NCBI RefSeq assembly: GCF_963082655.1
Contig: NC_081553.1
Location: 36,591,509-36,655,508 of the forward strand
Source: Stomoxys calcitrans
Lineage: Eukaryota > Arthropoda > Insecta > Diptera > Muscidae
Reading direction: 5' to 3'
Length of the DNA: 64,000 nt
Below, piece by piece: positions 9,811 through 20,009 of this stretch. The notes beneath the pieces were generated by a model. It was not told the origin of the DNA. It made no database searches and was given only the letters and a program-made list of their open reading frames with translations. How positions within the stretch are numbered: the stretch's first letter is position 1; every line of letters starts with the position of its first letter. The position numbers and the translations under genes were made by a program.

Positions 9811-11058
9811 ACCCACCACCGTAGGATAGGGGGTATAAGCATTTAGTAATTCCGTTTGCAACACATCGAAATATCAATTTCTGACCCCACAATGTATATA
9901 TTTCGGATCGTCGTAGAATTCTAAGACGTCCTTTTTGTTGTAATCACCCTACAGCCTTCAAAAATTGAGATATTGAGCTGAAATTTTGCACAGATGCATC
10001 TTTTTGATGCACGCTGGTTAAGTTCTTGAACGGGTCCGATTTGGACCATATTTGGATATATAGCTGCTATATGAACCGATTTTCCGATAAAGGGTCTTAT
10101 GCCCATAAATGATTTATTTTTCATCCGATTTTGCTGAAATTTGTAACAGTAGGCCTCCCAGTGAATAGTTTTAGGCCTCCCGACATCTGACCGAAATATG
10201 TTCCATATCGGACTATATTTATATATAGCTGCCATATATACCGTTCTGCCGATAAAGGGTTTTAAGCCCTGAAATTTGATACAGAGGGTTATCTTAAGCC
10301 TCCTGATATCTGACCTTAATATGGATCAAATAGCACTATATTTAGGTATAGCTGCCATATAGACCGATCCCCAGATAAAGGGTCTGAAGCCCATAAAAGC
10401 TTTATTTTTTAATCGCTTTCGCTGAAAATTGAAACTTTGAGTAGTTTTATGCCTTCTAACATAGGACCCAAATATGCTTCAGATCGGACTATATTTAAAT
10501 ATAGCTGTCATATAGACCGATCTGCCGACAAAGGGTCTGAAGCCCATGAAAGCTCTATTTATTACCCAATTTCGCTGAAATTTGAAGCAGTGAAACAGTC
10601 TTAGTTCTCCCGACATCCATCCCAAATATGGTTCGGATCGGACTATATTTAGATATAGCTGCCATACAGACCGATATCCCGATTAAGGGTCTGAAGCGAA
10701 TAAAAGCTTTATTTTTTATTCGATTTCGCTGACATTTGAAACAGCGGGTAGTTTTAGGCCACCCGCCATTCGACCCAAATATGGTAAAGATCGGACAGTA
10801 TTTAGATATAGCTGTCATATAGACCGATGTGCCGATTAAGGTACTGAAGCTCATAAAGCTTTATTTATTACCAGCTTTTGTTGAAATATAAAATTCAACA
10901 ATGACTTATATTGATTAGACCACTCAATATCCGTGTCGAATTTGGGTGCATAAGTTATCCAATTTTCACCAGATTGTGATGAAAGGGGGTTTTCATATAT
11001 ACCCGAGAGGGTGGGGATCCAAAGTTCGGCCCGGCCGAATTTAATGCCTTTTTACTTG
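9811..11058 (+). repeat. DINE-1/Helentron-like element with 150-bp-type satellites, both ends present
   Basis: Left end TACCCACCACCGTAGGATAG. The satellite units are diverged and repeat ATATAGCTGCCATATAGACC, GATCTGCCGATAAAGGGTCT and ATTTCGCTGAAATTTG about every 155 bp. The right end has AAAGTTCGGCCCGGCCGAAT, a GC-rich palindrome, followed by TTTTTACTTGTA. The flanks (9480-9810 and 11059-11216) are two halves of one LINE stretch whose uninterrupted partner is at 38094-38280, so the insertion is directly visible. Confidence 0.85.
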
Positions 11059-11216
11059 TATCATTTCCTCTTACTACGCTATGGCCTGGCAATCAAACGA
11101 TGCGGATCGTGCAATCCTTAGAGAAGGTGTTAATCTCCTTCTTATACTACAATACTGTGCGTGACCTGACCGTCCTGGTTGTTATTGCCCTTTTGATCAG
11201 TTAACTGTCCGTAGAT
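11059..11216 (-). pseudogene. Non-LTR retrotransposon fragment, right part of the copy at 9480-9810
   Basis: CTACGCTATGGCCTGGCAAT, GTCCTGGTTGTTATTGCCCT and CAGTTAACTGTCCGTAGATG align with 38125-38275 (CCGCTATGACCCGGCAACCA and so on). No frame survives. Confidence 0.6.
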
Positions 11217-11577
11217 GTAGAGATGGCAAAATATCGATGGCACTATCGATACTATGGATATTTAATTTTTTAACCGAATATCGATTAATTTTTTTCCGAT
11301 AGATACTATCGCAAAAGTTCAGTTTTTTGCAAAACTAAACAAAAATAAGCAATCCGATATTAAAACTATGCATATCGCCTATAGAGGGCGCAATTTTCAA
11401 TGATTTCTCTGTGCATTGATATTGCTTCTATTGTACATAAATCGATCTCCAGATTTTTACTTTTCATTTACGTTTGAAATATCGGTGATTGGAAATTAAC
11501 AATAGTATCGATACTATCAATATTTATTATTAAAACCTGAATGTTGCTATTATCTATAGCTTGCCAGCGATATAAAG
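11217..11577. mobile_element. TATCGATA-rich MITE with inverted ends
   Basis: Starts AGAGATGGCAAAATATCGAT and ends near CTATAGCTTGCCAGC, whose reverse complement is a diverged form of the start. It is full of ATCGATA / TATCGA motifs. A better-preserved copy is at 51393-51768, and a fragment is at 54225-54325. Confidence 0.6.
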
Positions 11578-11639
11578 ATGTTCACACTCGACGTCCTCTT
11601 TCATCTCTCAAATCGCCGATAGCGATTTTTTTCGACTCT

Positions 11640-12220
11640 GACTATTGACTCTTCGGTTAGGTTTAGGCTACATCAAGGAAGGTAACCTTAGGCGCAGTTT
11701 TTTATCGTGGTGGATAAGTGATAGCCCCTAATCGTTTCTGGAAGTTTGTCTTGCCGGTGGTCAGGCATTCTTAAACAGATCTCAGTCCCTAGGTTCTCAA
11801 TGTAAACCCCCAGGCCCACTCTGTCCTCTAGCTTTGATCCATCCATGTAACATGATCTTCCAGATAGCAATACTAGGGTTCGGTCAATCCAAAACTGTGC
11901 CGATGGTTCATCCCAGATATCCGATCGGAAACCTCTTCCCTTCCTTCCAGGTTTTCTATCGTCGCCTCGATTATACCGCAATGGTATAAGCTGCTCCCAT
12001 CTTCAATCCATTATCCCATCGCCTTAAGTCTCATAGCCGCAGTGGCCGCCTCACACTTAATCTGTATGTCAATGGGTCGGATATCTAGAATAGACTCCAG
12101 TGCCCTAGTGCCAAGACAACATGTTCTCTGAACCTGTTGTATGGTCCTTTTGTTGCACTTTTTCTCCATAGCAGGCACCAAACTACAGAGACGTAAGTAA
12201 GTATTGGTCTAATAACGCTC
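11640..12220 (-). pseudogene. LINE fragment, RT end to start of RNase H (LOA/R1/I-like), inverted half
   Basis: Reading leftwards from 12220, the reverse complement gives CCLGTRALESILDIRPID, then IKCEAATAAMRLKAMG (the link between RT and RNase H in LOA/R1/jockey-like elements), then MDGSKLEDRVGLGVYIENLG, the N-terminal RNase H strand with its catalytic Asp. Several frameshifts and stops interrupt it. The next part of the same protein is on the plus strand at 12221 onwards. Confidence 0.75.
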
Positions 12221-12475
12221 TAATCACGAAGTAAGGGGGAATGAAATGTCAGACGATTTGGCGGTGAAGGCCAGAGGACTGCCGTCAACAAACTTGGTTA
12301 ACCCGAAGCCTTTCGGGTCGACGCAGTCCGAGTTAAGGTCGTGGGCGACGAACGCGCGAAACAGTCGGTAGGACGGCGAAAATCCTGTGGGGTGATCCGG
12401 ATCGTGAGAGGACGATGCTATTACTGAAAGGAAGTAAAAAAGAGGTCAGCATAGATTTTGGTATTATAACGGGAC
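12221..12475 (+). pseudogene. LINE fragment, C-terminal half of RNase H, in opposite orientation to its upstream part
   Basis: Plus frame HEVRGNEMSDDLAVKARGLP, the GNE...D block near the end of LINE RNase H domains, then NPKPFGSTQSELRSWA and a stop at 12369. It continues the protein left off at 11640 on the minus strand. The head-to-head layout is the signature of twin-primed reverse transcription. Confidence 0.72.
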
Positions 12476-12477
12476 AC

Positions 12478-12565
12478 ATGGTCGGTAGGACGGCGAAGTC
12501 GGTAGGACGGCGAAGTCGGTAGGACGGCGAAGTCGGTAGGACGGCGAAGTCGGTAGGACGGGTGA
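12478..12565 (+). repeat. 17-bp tandem repeat, five units
   Basis: GTCGGTAGGACGGCGAA repeats at 12481, 12498, 12515, 12532 and 12549. The single-copy version of the unit occurs in the LINE at about 12363, so the array is a local expansion of LINE sequence. It is followed by a second copy of GGGTGATCCGGATCGTGAGA. Confidence 0.95.
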
Positions 12566-12584
12566 TCCGGATCGTGAGAAGACG

Positions 12585-12690
12585 AGCCTGCGGCTCTCCG
12601 TTCGAACTCGGCTATAAAAAGGAGGTCCCTTATCATTGAGCTTAAACTAGAATCGGAAACTATTGTTCCTTAGTGGAATGTTCATGGGCA
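12585..12690 (+). mobile_element. SINE, 3' fragment
   Basis: CTCGGCTATAAAAAGGAGGT, CTTATCATTGAGCTTAAAC and GTTCATGGGCAAA match the 3' half of the SINE at 8702. The tRNA-like head is missing and LINE-derived DNA adjoins it on the left. Confidence 0.8.
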
Positions 12691-12807
12691 AATGTACACT
12701 TTGCAATTATCGAATCAACATAGCCTGGGAAAATTCATCTTTACTATTAAACAGACCTCGTATGAACATACACCTACTAATCTGCATCATTTCGCTCTAT
12801 CCTAACG

Positions 12808-12922
12808 GCCTTATTCATAGAACTTAATGTAGATTTGAAATTGGTTTATTTGACATATTTCCTTTATAGAACTGTTAAATAAACCTATTTGAAGGCTTCA
12901 TAAAGCTTTGCGAATAATGCCC
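12808..12922. mobile_element. Short foldback element (~110 bp)
   Basis: Contains TAATGTAGATTTGAAATTGG, TTTATTTGACATATTTCCTT and TTAAATAAACCTATTTGAAG between inverted CTTATTCA / GAATAATG ends. The better copy is at 56420-56520. Its ends read TATTCACAAAA / TTTTGTGAATA. Confidence 0.6.
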
Positions 12923-13079
12923 TTACATTGTATCTTTGACAGTCTTTTTAAAATTCTTGAATCTATCAATGCAATTTTTTTTTCTTATTTAGAATGGACA
13001 TTAGGATGGCTCATGTTTAAGACTAAATATCTGGATTCGTTTAAAAAGGTTATCAAGTTGTAAAAAAGTTTCTCAGTTT

Positions 13080-13925
13080 TTTTATACCCATCACCACAAA
13101 ATGGGGGTGTACAAGTCTAGTCATTCCGTTTATAACACCTCGAAATATTGTATATATATTCTTGATCGTCTCGACAATCTGAGTCGAGCTAGTCCGTCCG
13201 TCCGTCTGTCGAAATCACGATAGCGAACGAACCCGTAAAGCTAGAACGAACGCGTAAAGCTAGCCGCTTGAAATTTTGCACAGATACCTTATATTGATGT
13301 AGGTCATTGGAGATTACAAATAGGCCATATCGGTTCAGATTTGGATATAGCTCCCATATTAACCAATCTCCCGATTTGACTTTTTGAGCCACTGGAAGCC
13401 GCAATTTTTGTCCGATTTGGTTGAAATTTAGTATCTAATGTTCTATTATGATTTTCAACAATTTGAGTTAGTACGGTTCAAATCGGTCTATAACCTGATA
13501 TAGCTCCCATATAAACCGATCTCCCGATTTGACTTCTTGAGCCCCTAGAAGCCACAATTTTTGTCCGATTTGCCTGACATTTTGCATGTAGTGTTCTGCT
13601 ATGACTTCCAATAACTGTGCCAAGTACGTTCTAAATCGGTCTATAACCTGATATAGCTCCCATATAAACCGATCTCCCGATTTGACTTCTTGAGCCCCTA
13701 GAAGCCACAATTTTTGTCCGATTTGGCTGAAATTGCATGTAGTGTTCTGTTATGACTTCCAATAACTGTGCCAAGTACGATCTAAATCGGTCTATAACCT
13801 GATATAGCTCCCATATAAACCGATCTCCCGAATTGACTTCTTGAGCCCCTAGAAGCCGCAATTTTTGTCCGATTTGGCTGAACTTTTGCATGCGGTGTTC
13901 TGTTGGGACTTCCAACAACTTTTAA
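13080..13925 (+). repeat. DINE-1/Helentron-like element with 147-bp satellites, 3' end lost
   Basis: 5' end TTTTTTATACCCATCACCAC, then the core TATATTCTTGATCGTC and CCGTCCGTCCGTCTGTCG (13150-13212). Three to four satellite units follow with ATATAGCTCCCATATAAACC, GATCTCCCGATTTGACTTCT and TTGTCCGATTTGGCTGAA. The two middle units are nearly identical. No GC hairpin or ACTTGT end follows. Confidence 0.8.
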
Positions 13926-14567
13926 TGTTTGCTGATTTGACAGAAGTTTTGTATGTAGAATAGAATTTATATTTAGGTTTTTATTGAAAATATGTTTAAA
14001 AAATTAGTCAACCTTTGAAAAACATTGTAGACGCCTTCTACGCTTCGAAAATTTGCCATTAAATTGATTTAGACTAGTTTAAGAGAGTAAAATTTTTTTC
14101 GAAAATTGTTGACGATTTTGCAAATTTTTTTCTCTATTTTGACGATTTTTGTGAAAAGAACCAGGCAGCACTGCTTACAACATCCATGACAAATTTGGTT
14201 CGAATTGGTTAAATAATGCATGTAGACTTCTCATCTAATTTCCAATCCTGAGAAAACTTTTCGATCAGCAGGCTTCACTTTCACGCAATTTTGACTGTAC
14301 TTGACATTGAGGATAATATCCATGTTCTCTTTTTTCATTTATTCTTTGTTTACGTTTTCTCCTATTTGTTTCATTTTTAATCGGCACATTTTAACATCCT
14401 TAATATCCATGGAGTCTTTCCATTTTCTGTATTCTGTGACTCAACCTTCAATTATTCAGCCATATTCGAACAATAGTAGGCTATATAAGATTAAGCCTGG
14501 CCGAACTTACGCCGCTATCACACGATATGTACGTTACATACATAAGTGCTGTCACTTTCTGTACAAT
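13926..14567. other. No gene seen; contains a pogo-like right-end fragment at 14260-14297
   Basis: The plus frame 14301-14645 has no recognisable domain. TTTCACGCAATTTTGACTG followed by TA matches the pogo-like terminus at 8187. TAAGCCTGGCCGAACTTACG at 14490-14512 resembles a diverged DINE-like 3' hairpin. Confidence 0.45.
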
Positions 14568-15750
14568 TGTGAGTACAATTTTTTTTATTTTTGTTTTGAT
14601 TTTGCAATAAATCTAAATGTCAAATGTTTGATAACACAGCTGTGATTTTTTTCTAATATCTTAGAAAGATGTTCTACTTGATGCAATATTCCACATATGA
14701 GCAACAAAACAGTATTATAATGATGAAAATGCAAATATGAAACACATTTGAAGAAGATAAATTGTGAAACAAAGTTTATTTCTAAAAACACTTTAACATT
14801 TCAATTAACGGCATTTGCCGCTTAAAGTAGTTACTTTGGGGGTACATTTTTATTCCCACCACCGAAGGAGAGGTAAGACGATTTAGCTTTATCCGTCCGC
14901 CTGTCTGTTGAAATCACGCTACGGTCTTTAAAAATAGAGCTATTGAGCTGAAACTTTACACAGATCCTTTTTTTGCCATAAGCAGGTTAAGTTCAAAGAT
15001 GGGCTATATCGGACTATATAGGCCCCATATAGACCGATCCGCCGATTTAGGGTCTTAGGCCCATAAAAGCCACATTTATTATCCGATTTTGCTGAAGTAT
15101 GGGACAGTGAGTTGTTTTAAGCCAGTCGACATCCCAGTATAATTTGGCCCATATCGGTTCAGATTTGGATATAGCTGCCATATAGACCGATCTCTCGATT
15201 TAAGGTTTTGGGCCCATAAAAAGCGCATTTATTTTCTGATTTCGCTGAAATTTGGGACAGGGAGTTGTGCTAGGCCCTACGACAGCCCTCTTCAATTTTG
15301 CCCAGATCTGTCCAGATTTGGATATAGCTGCCATATAGACCGATCTCTCGATTTAAAGTCTTGTCCCCTTAAAACAGCACATTTATAATCCGTTTTCGTT
15401 GAAATTTGAAACTTAGGCGTTTCGACATCCGTGTCGTATATGGTTCAGATCGGTCTATATTTAGAAATGGCTACCAAAAAGACCAATATTTTGTTCTACA
15501 AAATTAAACAGTGATTTGTACATTTTAGACCCCTCAATATCCTTGTCGAATTTTGTCAAAATCGGACCATATTTCGATAATGCTGCTATGGGGGCATAAA
15601 TTATGAATTTTTCACCGGATTATGACGAAAGGTGGTTTACATATATGCCCGAGGTGGTGGGTATCCAAAGTTCGGCCCGGCTAAACGTAACGCATTTTTA
15701 CTTGTTGCGCTAATGACGCTACCACTTAATTGTACCATGCTGTATTCATA
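14568..15750 (+). repeat. Dispersed repeat D, split by a DINE-like element
   Basis: 14568-14850 and 15706-15750 together match the unbroken copy at 31345-31690: CAATAAATCTAAATGTCAAA, ATTCCACATATGAGCAACAA, CACATTTGAAGAAGATAAA, then GCTAATGACGCTACCACTTA and ATTGTACCATG. The insert at 14851-15705 is absent from the other copy. Confidence 0.8.
14851..15705 (+). repeat. DINE-1/Helentron-like element with both ends, inserted in repeat D
   Basis: Starts TATTCCCACCACCGAAGGAG, has the GTCCGCCTGTCTGTTG core and 150-bp-type satellites (ATATAGCTGCCATATAGACC, GATTTCGCTGAAATTTGGGA). It ends AAAGTTCGGCCCGGCTAAAC and CGCATTTTTACTTGTT. The site lies in a T-run of the host repeat, in line with the TT target preference known for Helentron-related DINE elements. 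Confidence 0.85.
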
Positions 15751-16904
15751 ATATTTTCCTTGTGTACATCAAAAACGTATAGAGCGCGCTAATCGTCATG
15801 TATTCTCATGTGTTTCTTTTTGTATAAACGCTCGCTTTAATCGAAAGAGTTGCATATTAATTCGAAAATCCATTTTTCATATAAAATATTTCGTATGTGT
15901 GGCAACTTGCAGAGTATTTATCTTTGAAAATACATATGGCAATACAGATCGTGTGATACCAGCTTTAAAGCGCGTTTACTTGTTGTTTATTTACAAACCC
16001 AAATGTTTTCGGATGTCTTTTGGTTACGAAAATAACATTGAAATAGGTTTCGGCGATAACATGATGTGCTTATGTGATTAAAAATAAACACAAACAAAAA
16101 ATTATAAAAAAAACAAGAATGTTAAGAAAAAAATTTTTGGCGAATCACTGCATGCTAAAAAATTTAAAATCAGCTGATACCTATCCATTATCTTATACAA
16201 TTGCAATTCTGCTACCGTTACCGTTAGTTTATAAGAGCTTGCAATTCCATATTCTTGCTTTACGTTGCATATCTCTTATAATTGCATTCTGGCTTAATTA
16301 CCGTTAGTTTATAAGAGCTTGCAATTCCATATTGTTGTTTTATGTATGCACATGGGTGCTTAAAGTCATTTCGATAAGAGTCAGTTTTGAGACACAAGCA
16401 TAGACCACCCTAATAATTGTACCTATTAGGCTTATTATTTTTATAGTACACATAAGTGTATTATTATTGTTTTTATTATGTCTGACTGACTGATGAAATG
16501 AGAGACATCTGAATCTCAGCGCCGGTTCAGTTTACTTATCAGCAGTGAAATTTATTACTTGCACTGCACTTATATTTTATTTATTATGGAATATTTGTGT
16601 TGTGTTTTAAAATATTCTTTTAATACACACACCCGCTGATGCATTTGCGCCGGTGAGAGTGTGCGCGAGCGAAGCCGAGAAAAAAAGAGGATCAAAGTAC
16701 GTGATAATACAGATCGTAGAGCAGAGCAATGGGCCAGCCCAAACAGAGATTATCAGAAAGGCATTCATGCACTCATCCATCAGTTCCTCACTATAGACGA
16801 TAATCAAGCACCGTGTTTGGGGACAATTAGCAGTAGGAAATTTAATTCGAAAAAGTTTGGCTTCGTTTTATAATTTTTTTTAATAGTTTAACAATTTTTA
16901 CAAT
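15751..16904. other. No gene seen; 39-bp direct repeat
   Basis: ACCGTTAGTTTATAAGAGCT followed by TGCAATTCCATATT occurs at 16220-16258 and again at 16300-16338 (80-bp offset), a recent local duplication. Short frames here show no domain. 16640-16900 is mixed-composition single-copy DNA. Confidence 0.5.
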
Positions 16905-17100
16905 ATATAGTTGGGTATGTCAAACAATATCTTACCGTTTGTAACAACTCGATATATTGATCAAATGCCATATCATCATTCGATTAGGTTTCTTAAGCGA
17001 CTGGAAGGCACAATTCCTCTTCGAACTGGCTAAAATATAAAATATTCAGTTCTGTCATGACTTCCAATAACATAAATCCTCTTACACTTGTATACTCTTT
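16905..17100 (+). repeat. Strongly diverged DINE-like fragment
   Basis: GGGTATGTCAAACAATATCT, CGTTTGTAACAACTCGATAT and ATGACTTCCAATAACATAAA match, in order, blocks of the better copies at 61378 and 13080, with internal deletions. Confidence 0.55.
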
Positions 17101-17965
17101 GAATATCAAGATTTTAAATGATGCCACACGATGAAGCGATAACACAGTTCAAATAAGAGTTTATTCGTATTTTTGTTAGATTACTGCGCAGTATAAGTGA
17201 ACTTAGCATGAGGCATGCACTCGCAGAGAGGTCGTACATTAAATTGTTCGGAAACCTAATTTAGCACCAGAACCAGAATAATAAGTATCAATAAATTAAA
17301 AAAAGAAAGTTACTTTCTTCTAACCCGATCCCAAGCATTTGAAGGGAGATCAATGATTACGAAAGTTACTACAGGCAGAAAGAAGCACTGTGCCCCGAAG
17401 CAGTGCAACCAACAATCAACGTGCAAAACCAGAACATTTTCGATAGTCATGTATGCATGTGTGTTTATGCATGCATACACATGCATTTGAGTTCAATACA
17501 AAACAACAAAAAGGAATGAAAACGAAATTGAATATGAAGATTCATCCAAATCGATTGGCAGACTGGAAAAAAACACTCACACACACCGCACACACACACT
17601 CACAAGTAGATAGCAGTAAAATTTGCACGTATGCTTGCGATGATATTTCAATACTCTCCGCCGTTGCGGCCGATGATAATAATATGAAAACATCGATGAT
17701 CAATCGATCGCAGAACGTAATGCGGATCTGACGGCACAGACGGTACGAAACAATCGCGAGTGATGATGTTGATAGAAGAAATATAAACAAGGAAACGAAT
17801 CCTATAACGAAAACGAATTAAATTTAACAAAAAAAATTAGCATAGTATTTCGAAATTTGAAAAGGAAAGTATCCTTTTCGCTAACATAACGGTGCATTTG
17901 TTTTTTCAACGAAATCGTGGAAAAAATTATTAGCAATATAAAAAAAAACACACCCAAACACAAAA
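17101..17965 (+). other. Upstream region / probable 5' UTR of the ATP-grasp-like gene
   Basis: Single-copy-looking DNA with CA/CACA runs (17570-17610). A-rich sequence leads directly into the start at 17966 (context AAAAATGG, a good fly start context). No convincing TATA box or initiator could be fixed, so the transcription start is not placed. Confidence 0.45.
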
Positions 17966-19630
17966 ATGGCTCAAGATTTTCAAACGAAACTAGATTACGC
18001 TCGTCAATTACGATATGCGCGCTCGAAATTTAGACGAATTAACTCTTTGGATCTAATACCCGAAGATCCCAGCCTAGAGGAATGCAATGACGAGGACTCA
18101 ATTCGTACACCCACTTTGCTTAGTCGTTCGAATACTGGCATCCAACAGAATCTTATACCCCAACAAAAAGGCCATAGCTCGTTGCCACTGAGAAAGCGCA
18201 TAACAAATATTATATGGTTTTGGCCTAATCTCCTAATAAATATATTGCTACTCCTACTGCGATACATACTCTATATACCCCTGTCCATAGCGGCTCCTAG
18301 CTTTTGGTTGTCCGCTTTGTTGTGGGTGTTTTGGAAGACTATACGAGTTCCTGTGGAATGTTTTAAGTGGATTATTCATGCCAGCCCTGCAGTAAGTGCC
18401 CAGGGGCAGGGTAGCTCTAATGGCATTGAGGCTCCCAAAAGAACGGTACTCATCAGCTGCGGCAGTACAATACAAACATTGCACTTGGCCAGAAATTTCT
18501 ACTCTTCGGGAGCCAGAGTTGTGGTTTTTGAATTCGATGGTCTATTTGGCCTGGCTCGTTTCTCGGCAGCTGTTGATAAATTCTATGCGGTGCCCAAGCC
18601 CACGCCCCAAAATGTGGATAGTTATATCTCGGCACTGTGTCATATTGTGCGTAAGGAAAAGCCTTCAGTTTATATACCCGTTTGTGCTACCAGCCCAGCT
18701 TACTACGACTCAGTGGCCAAACCTCACCTGGAACTCTTGGGATGTGCCACATTTATAACTGGCGTACAAGAAACTCTGATACTGGACGATTGTTTGCAAT
18801 TCTATCAACGTTGTGCCTCACAAAATATAGCCGTACCACCCTATGTGGCACTATCATCGGCTCACGAGCTATGGGAGCTCTATGAGGAGGGCTTCATAAG
18901 TCAATTCCGCAATATTCTAGTGGCGGTCGGTATGCAAGGTGTATTGGAACGCTTTAAGTATATGTTGCCTCGTCGCATGAGAGACTTACGATTCTCCCAT
19001 GAAATAAATGAACGCCAACAATGGCTGGTGGTGCGAGATGTTCCCGGCGATCACTATGTGACTTGCACCACCATCAAATCAAGCCAAGTTGCAGCCAATA
19101 TCAGTTGTCGGGTGGATCATGAAACGAAGAATCTCATACCCATAACAGCAAGTGCAACGGCCACAGCTATGGATGCCCATCTCATCGATAACTGGCTTAA
19201 AACATTCTTTGCCAAAGTCCACTTCCAGCGTCCCATAAATTGCCACATCAGTTTCCGCTTGATAAAATGCCAATCCACAGGCCAGTTTCTGCCACTGGGC
19301 ATACGGCTGGGCGTATCGCTGCCCTATATCTGTCACAATCGATCTCATGCGCAAATCCTATGTCGCACAATGAAATGTGTCCATATGAGGCCTTTGAGTT
19401 TTGTTACCAGTAATGGCACATCTTCCCACAAAGACGATGATGAGGCTTCTGCGGTTTCCTCTCTGGCCTACTTTAGTGCAACAATGGCCTTGGATAAAAG
19501 AGAAGCGCTCTTCACCTACTGGGATCCCTTGCCTTATTGCGCATACTATCATTTCCAATTGCCATTGGAGTCTGTCAAGAGTTTTTTACAAAAACGCCGT
19601 AAGGCCTCAGCAAAATATCACCAACACTGA
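17966..19630 (+). CDS. Membrane-anchored protein with an ATP-grasp-like fold, probable pseudoenzyme
   Basis: An intronless frame of 554 codons. Residues 1-75 are polar and basic; about 83-125 form one or two hydrophobic helices (FWPNLLINILLLLLRYILYI, then a Trp-rich segment). From about 155 comes a Rossmann-type N-terminal lobe: TVLISCGSTIQTLHLAR, VVVFEFDGLFGLARFSAAVD, then KPSVYIPVCATS, as in proteins with a pre-ATP-grasp domain followed by ATP-grasp. The position that usually reads LDDK, where the Lys helps bind nucleotide, is LDDC here. The central lobe (WLVVRDVPGDHYVTCTTIKS) and the strand before the C-terminal part are present. The region that normally carries an E-x-N-P-R metal-binding motif instead reads PLGIRLGVSLPYICHNR. 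I infer an ATP-grasp relative that is membrane bound and may not be catalytic. Substrate is unknown and I do not recognise the specific fly gene. The start is the first Met after a non-coding A-rich leader. Codon use and length are normal for a host gene. Confidence 0.85.
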   Translation: MAQDFQTKLDYARQLRYARSKFRRINSLDLIPEDPSLEECNDEDSIRTPTLLSRSNTGIQQNLIPQQKGHSSLPLRKRITNIIWFWPNLLINILLLLLRYILYIPLSIAAPSFWLSALLWVFWKTIRVPVECFKWIIHASPAVSAQGQGSSNGIEAPKRTVLISCGSTIQTLHLARNFYSSGARVVVFEFDGLFGLARFSAAVDKFYAVPKPTPQNVDSYISALCHIVRKEKPSVYIPVCATSPAYYDSVAKPHLELLGCATFITGVQETLILDDCLQFYQRCASQNIAVPPYVALSSAHELWELYEEGFISQFRNILVAVGMQGVLERFKYMLPRRMRDLRFSHEINERQQWLVVRDVPGDHYVTCTTIKSSQVAANISCRVDHETKNLIPITASATATAMDAHLIDNWLKTFFAKVHFQRPINCHISFRLIKCQSTGQFLPLGIRLGVSLPYICHNRSHAQILCRTMKCVHMRPLSFVTSNGTSSHKDDDEASAVSSLAYFSATMALDKREALFTYWDPLPYCAYYHFQLPLESVKSFLQKRRKASAKYHQH

Positions 19631-19995
19631 GGATTATGATGATGATGATGGACGAAAAATAGGGTAAACGATAACAGGGGTTGGAGGAAAACGAAAAACT
19701 CTTGTTGACTTAAGTTCAAAGTATGTGCATAATGTGTCACATCCGCTCCCCCTATTTGGTTACTCTATGAAGAGTTCATTTGAAAAGTGTTATGGAACTG
19801 AAATTCTCACACTTTGGTCACATGGGAGTTTTAGAGAAAATGTTACGTCTGGCTGGCTGGTTCCATGTGTTTTAATTAAAAATTTTTACATATGCCATTG
19901 TATAACCATTTTGTGATCACCTTCAATCCCAAATTTTACCTACATCTCCACGAGTTGTTGGGTTTTCAACATTGAAATTACTTTGCGCTATAGTA

Positions 19996-20001
19996 AATAA
20001 A
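19996..20001 (+). promoter_or_regulatory. Candidate polyadenylation signal AATAAA
   Basis: First canonical AATAAA downstream of the stop at 19630, giving a 3' UTR of about 370-390 bases for the ATP-grasp-like gene. Confidence 0.5.
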
Positions 20002-20009
20002 ATTGAATA

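Noticed and set aside
12421..12636. Minus frame with repeated RRPTD motif
   Set aside because: Translation of the 17-bp tandem array and a SINE fragment.
13468..13918. Repeated peptide frames (LLGAQEVKSGDRFIWELYQ) on the minus strand
   Set aside because: These are translations of the 147-bp satellite units of a DINE-like element. Periodicity comes from the DNA repeat, and similar frames appear at 61572-62033.
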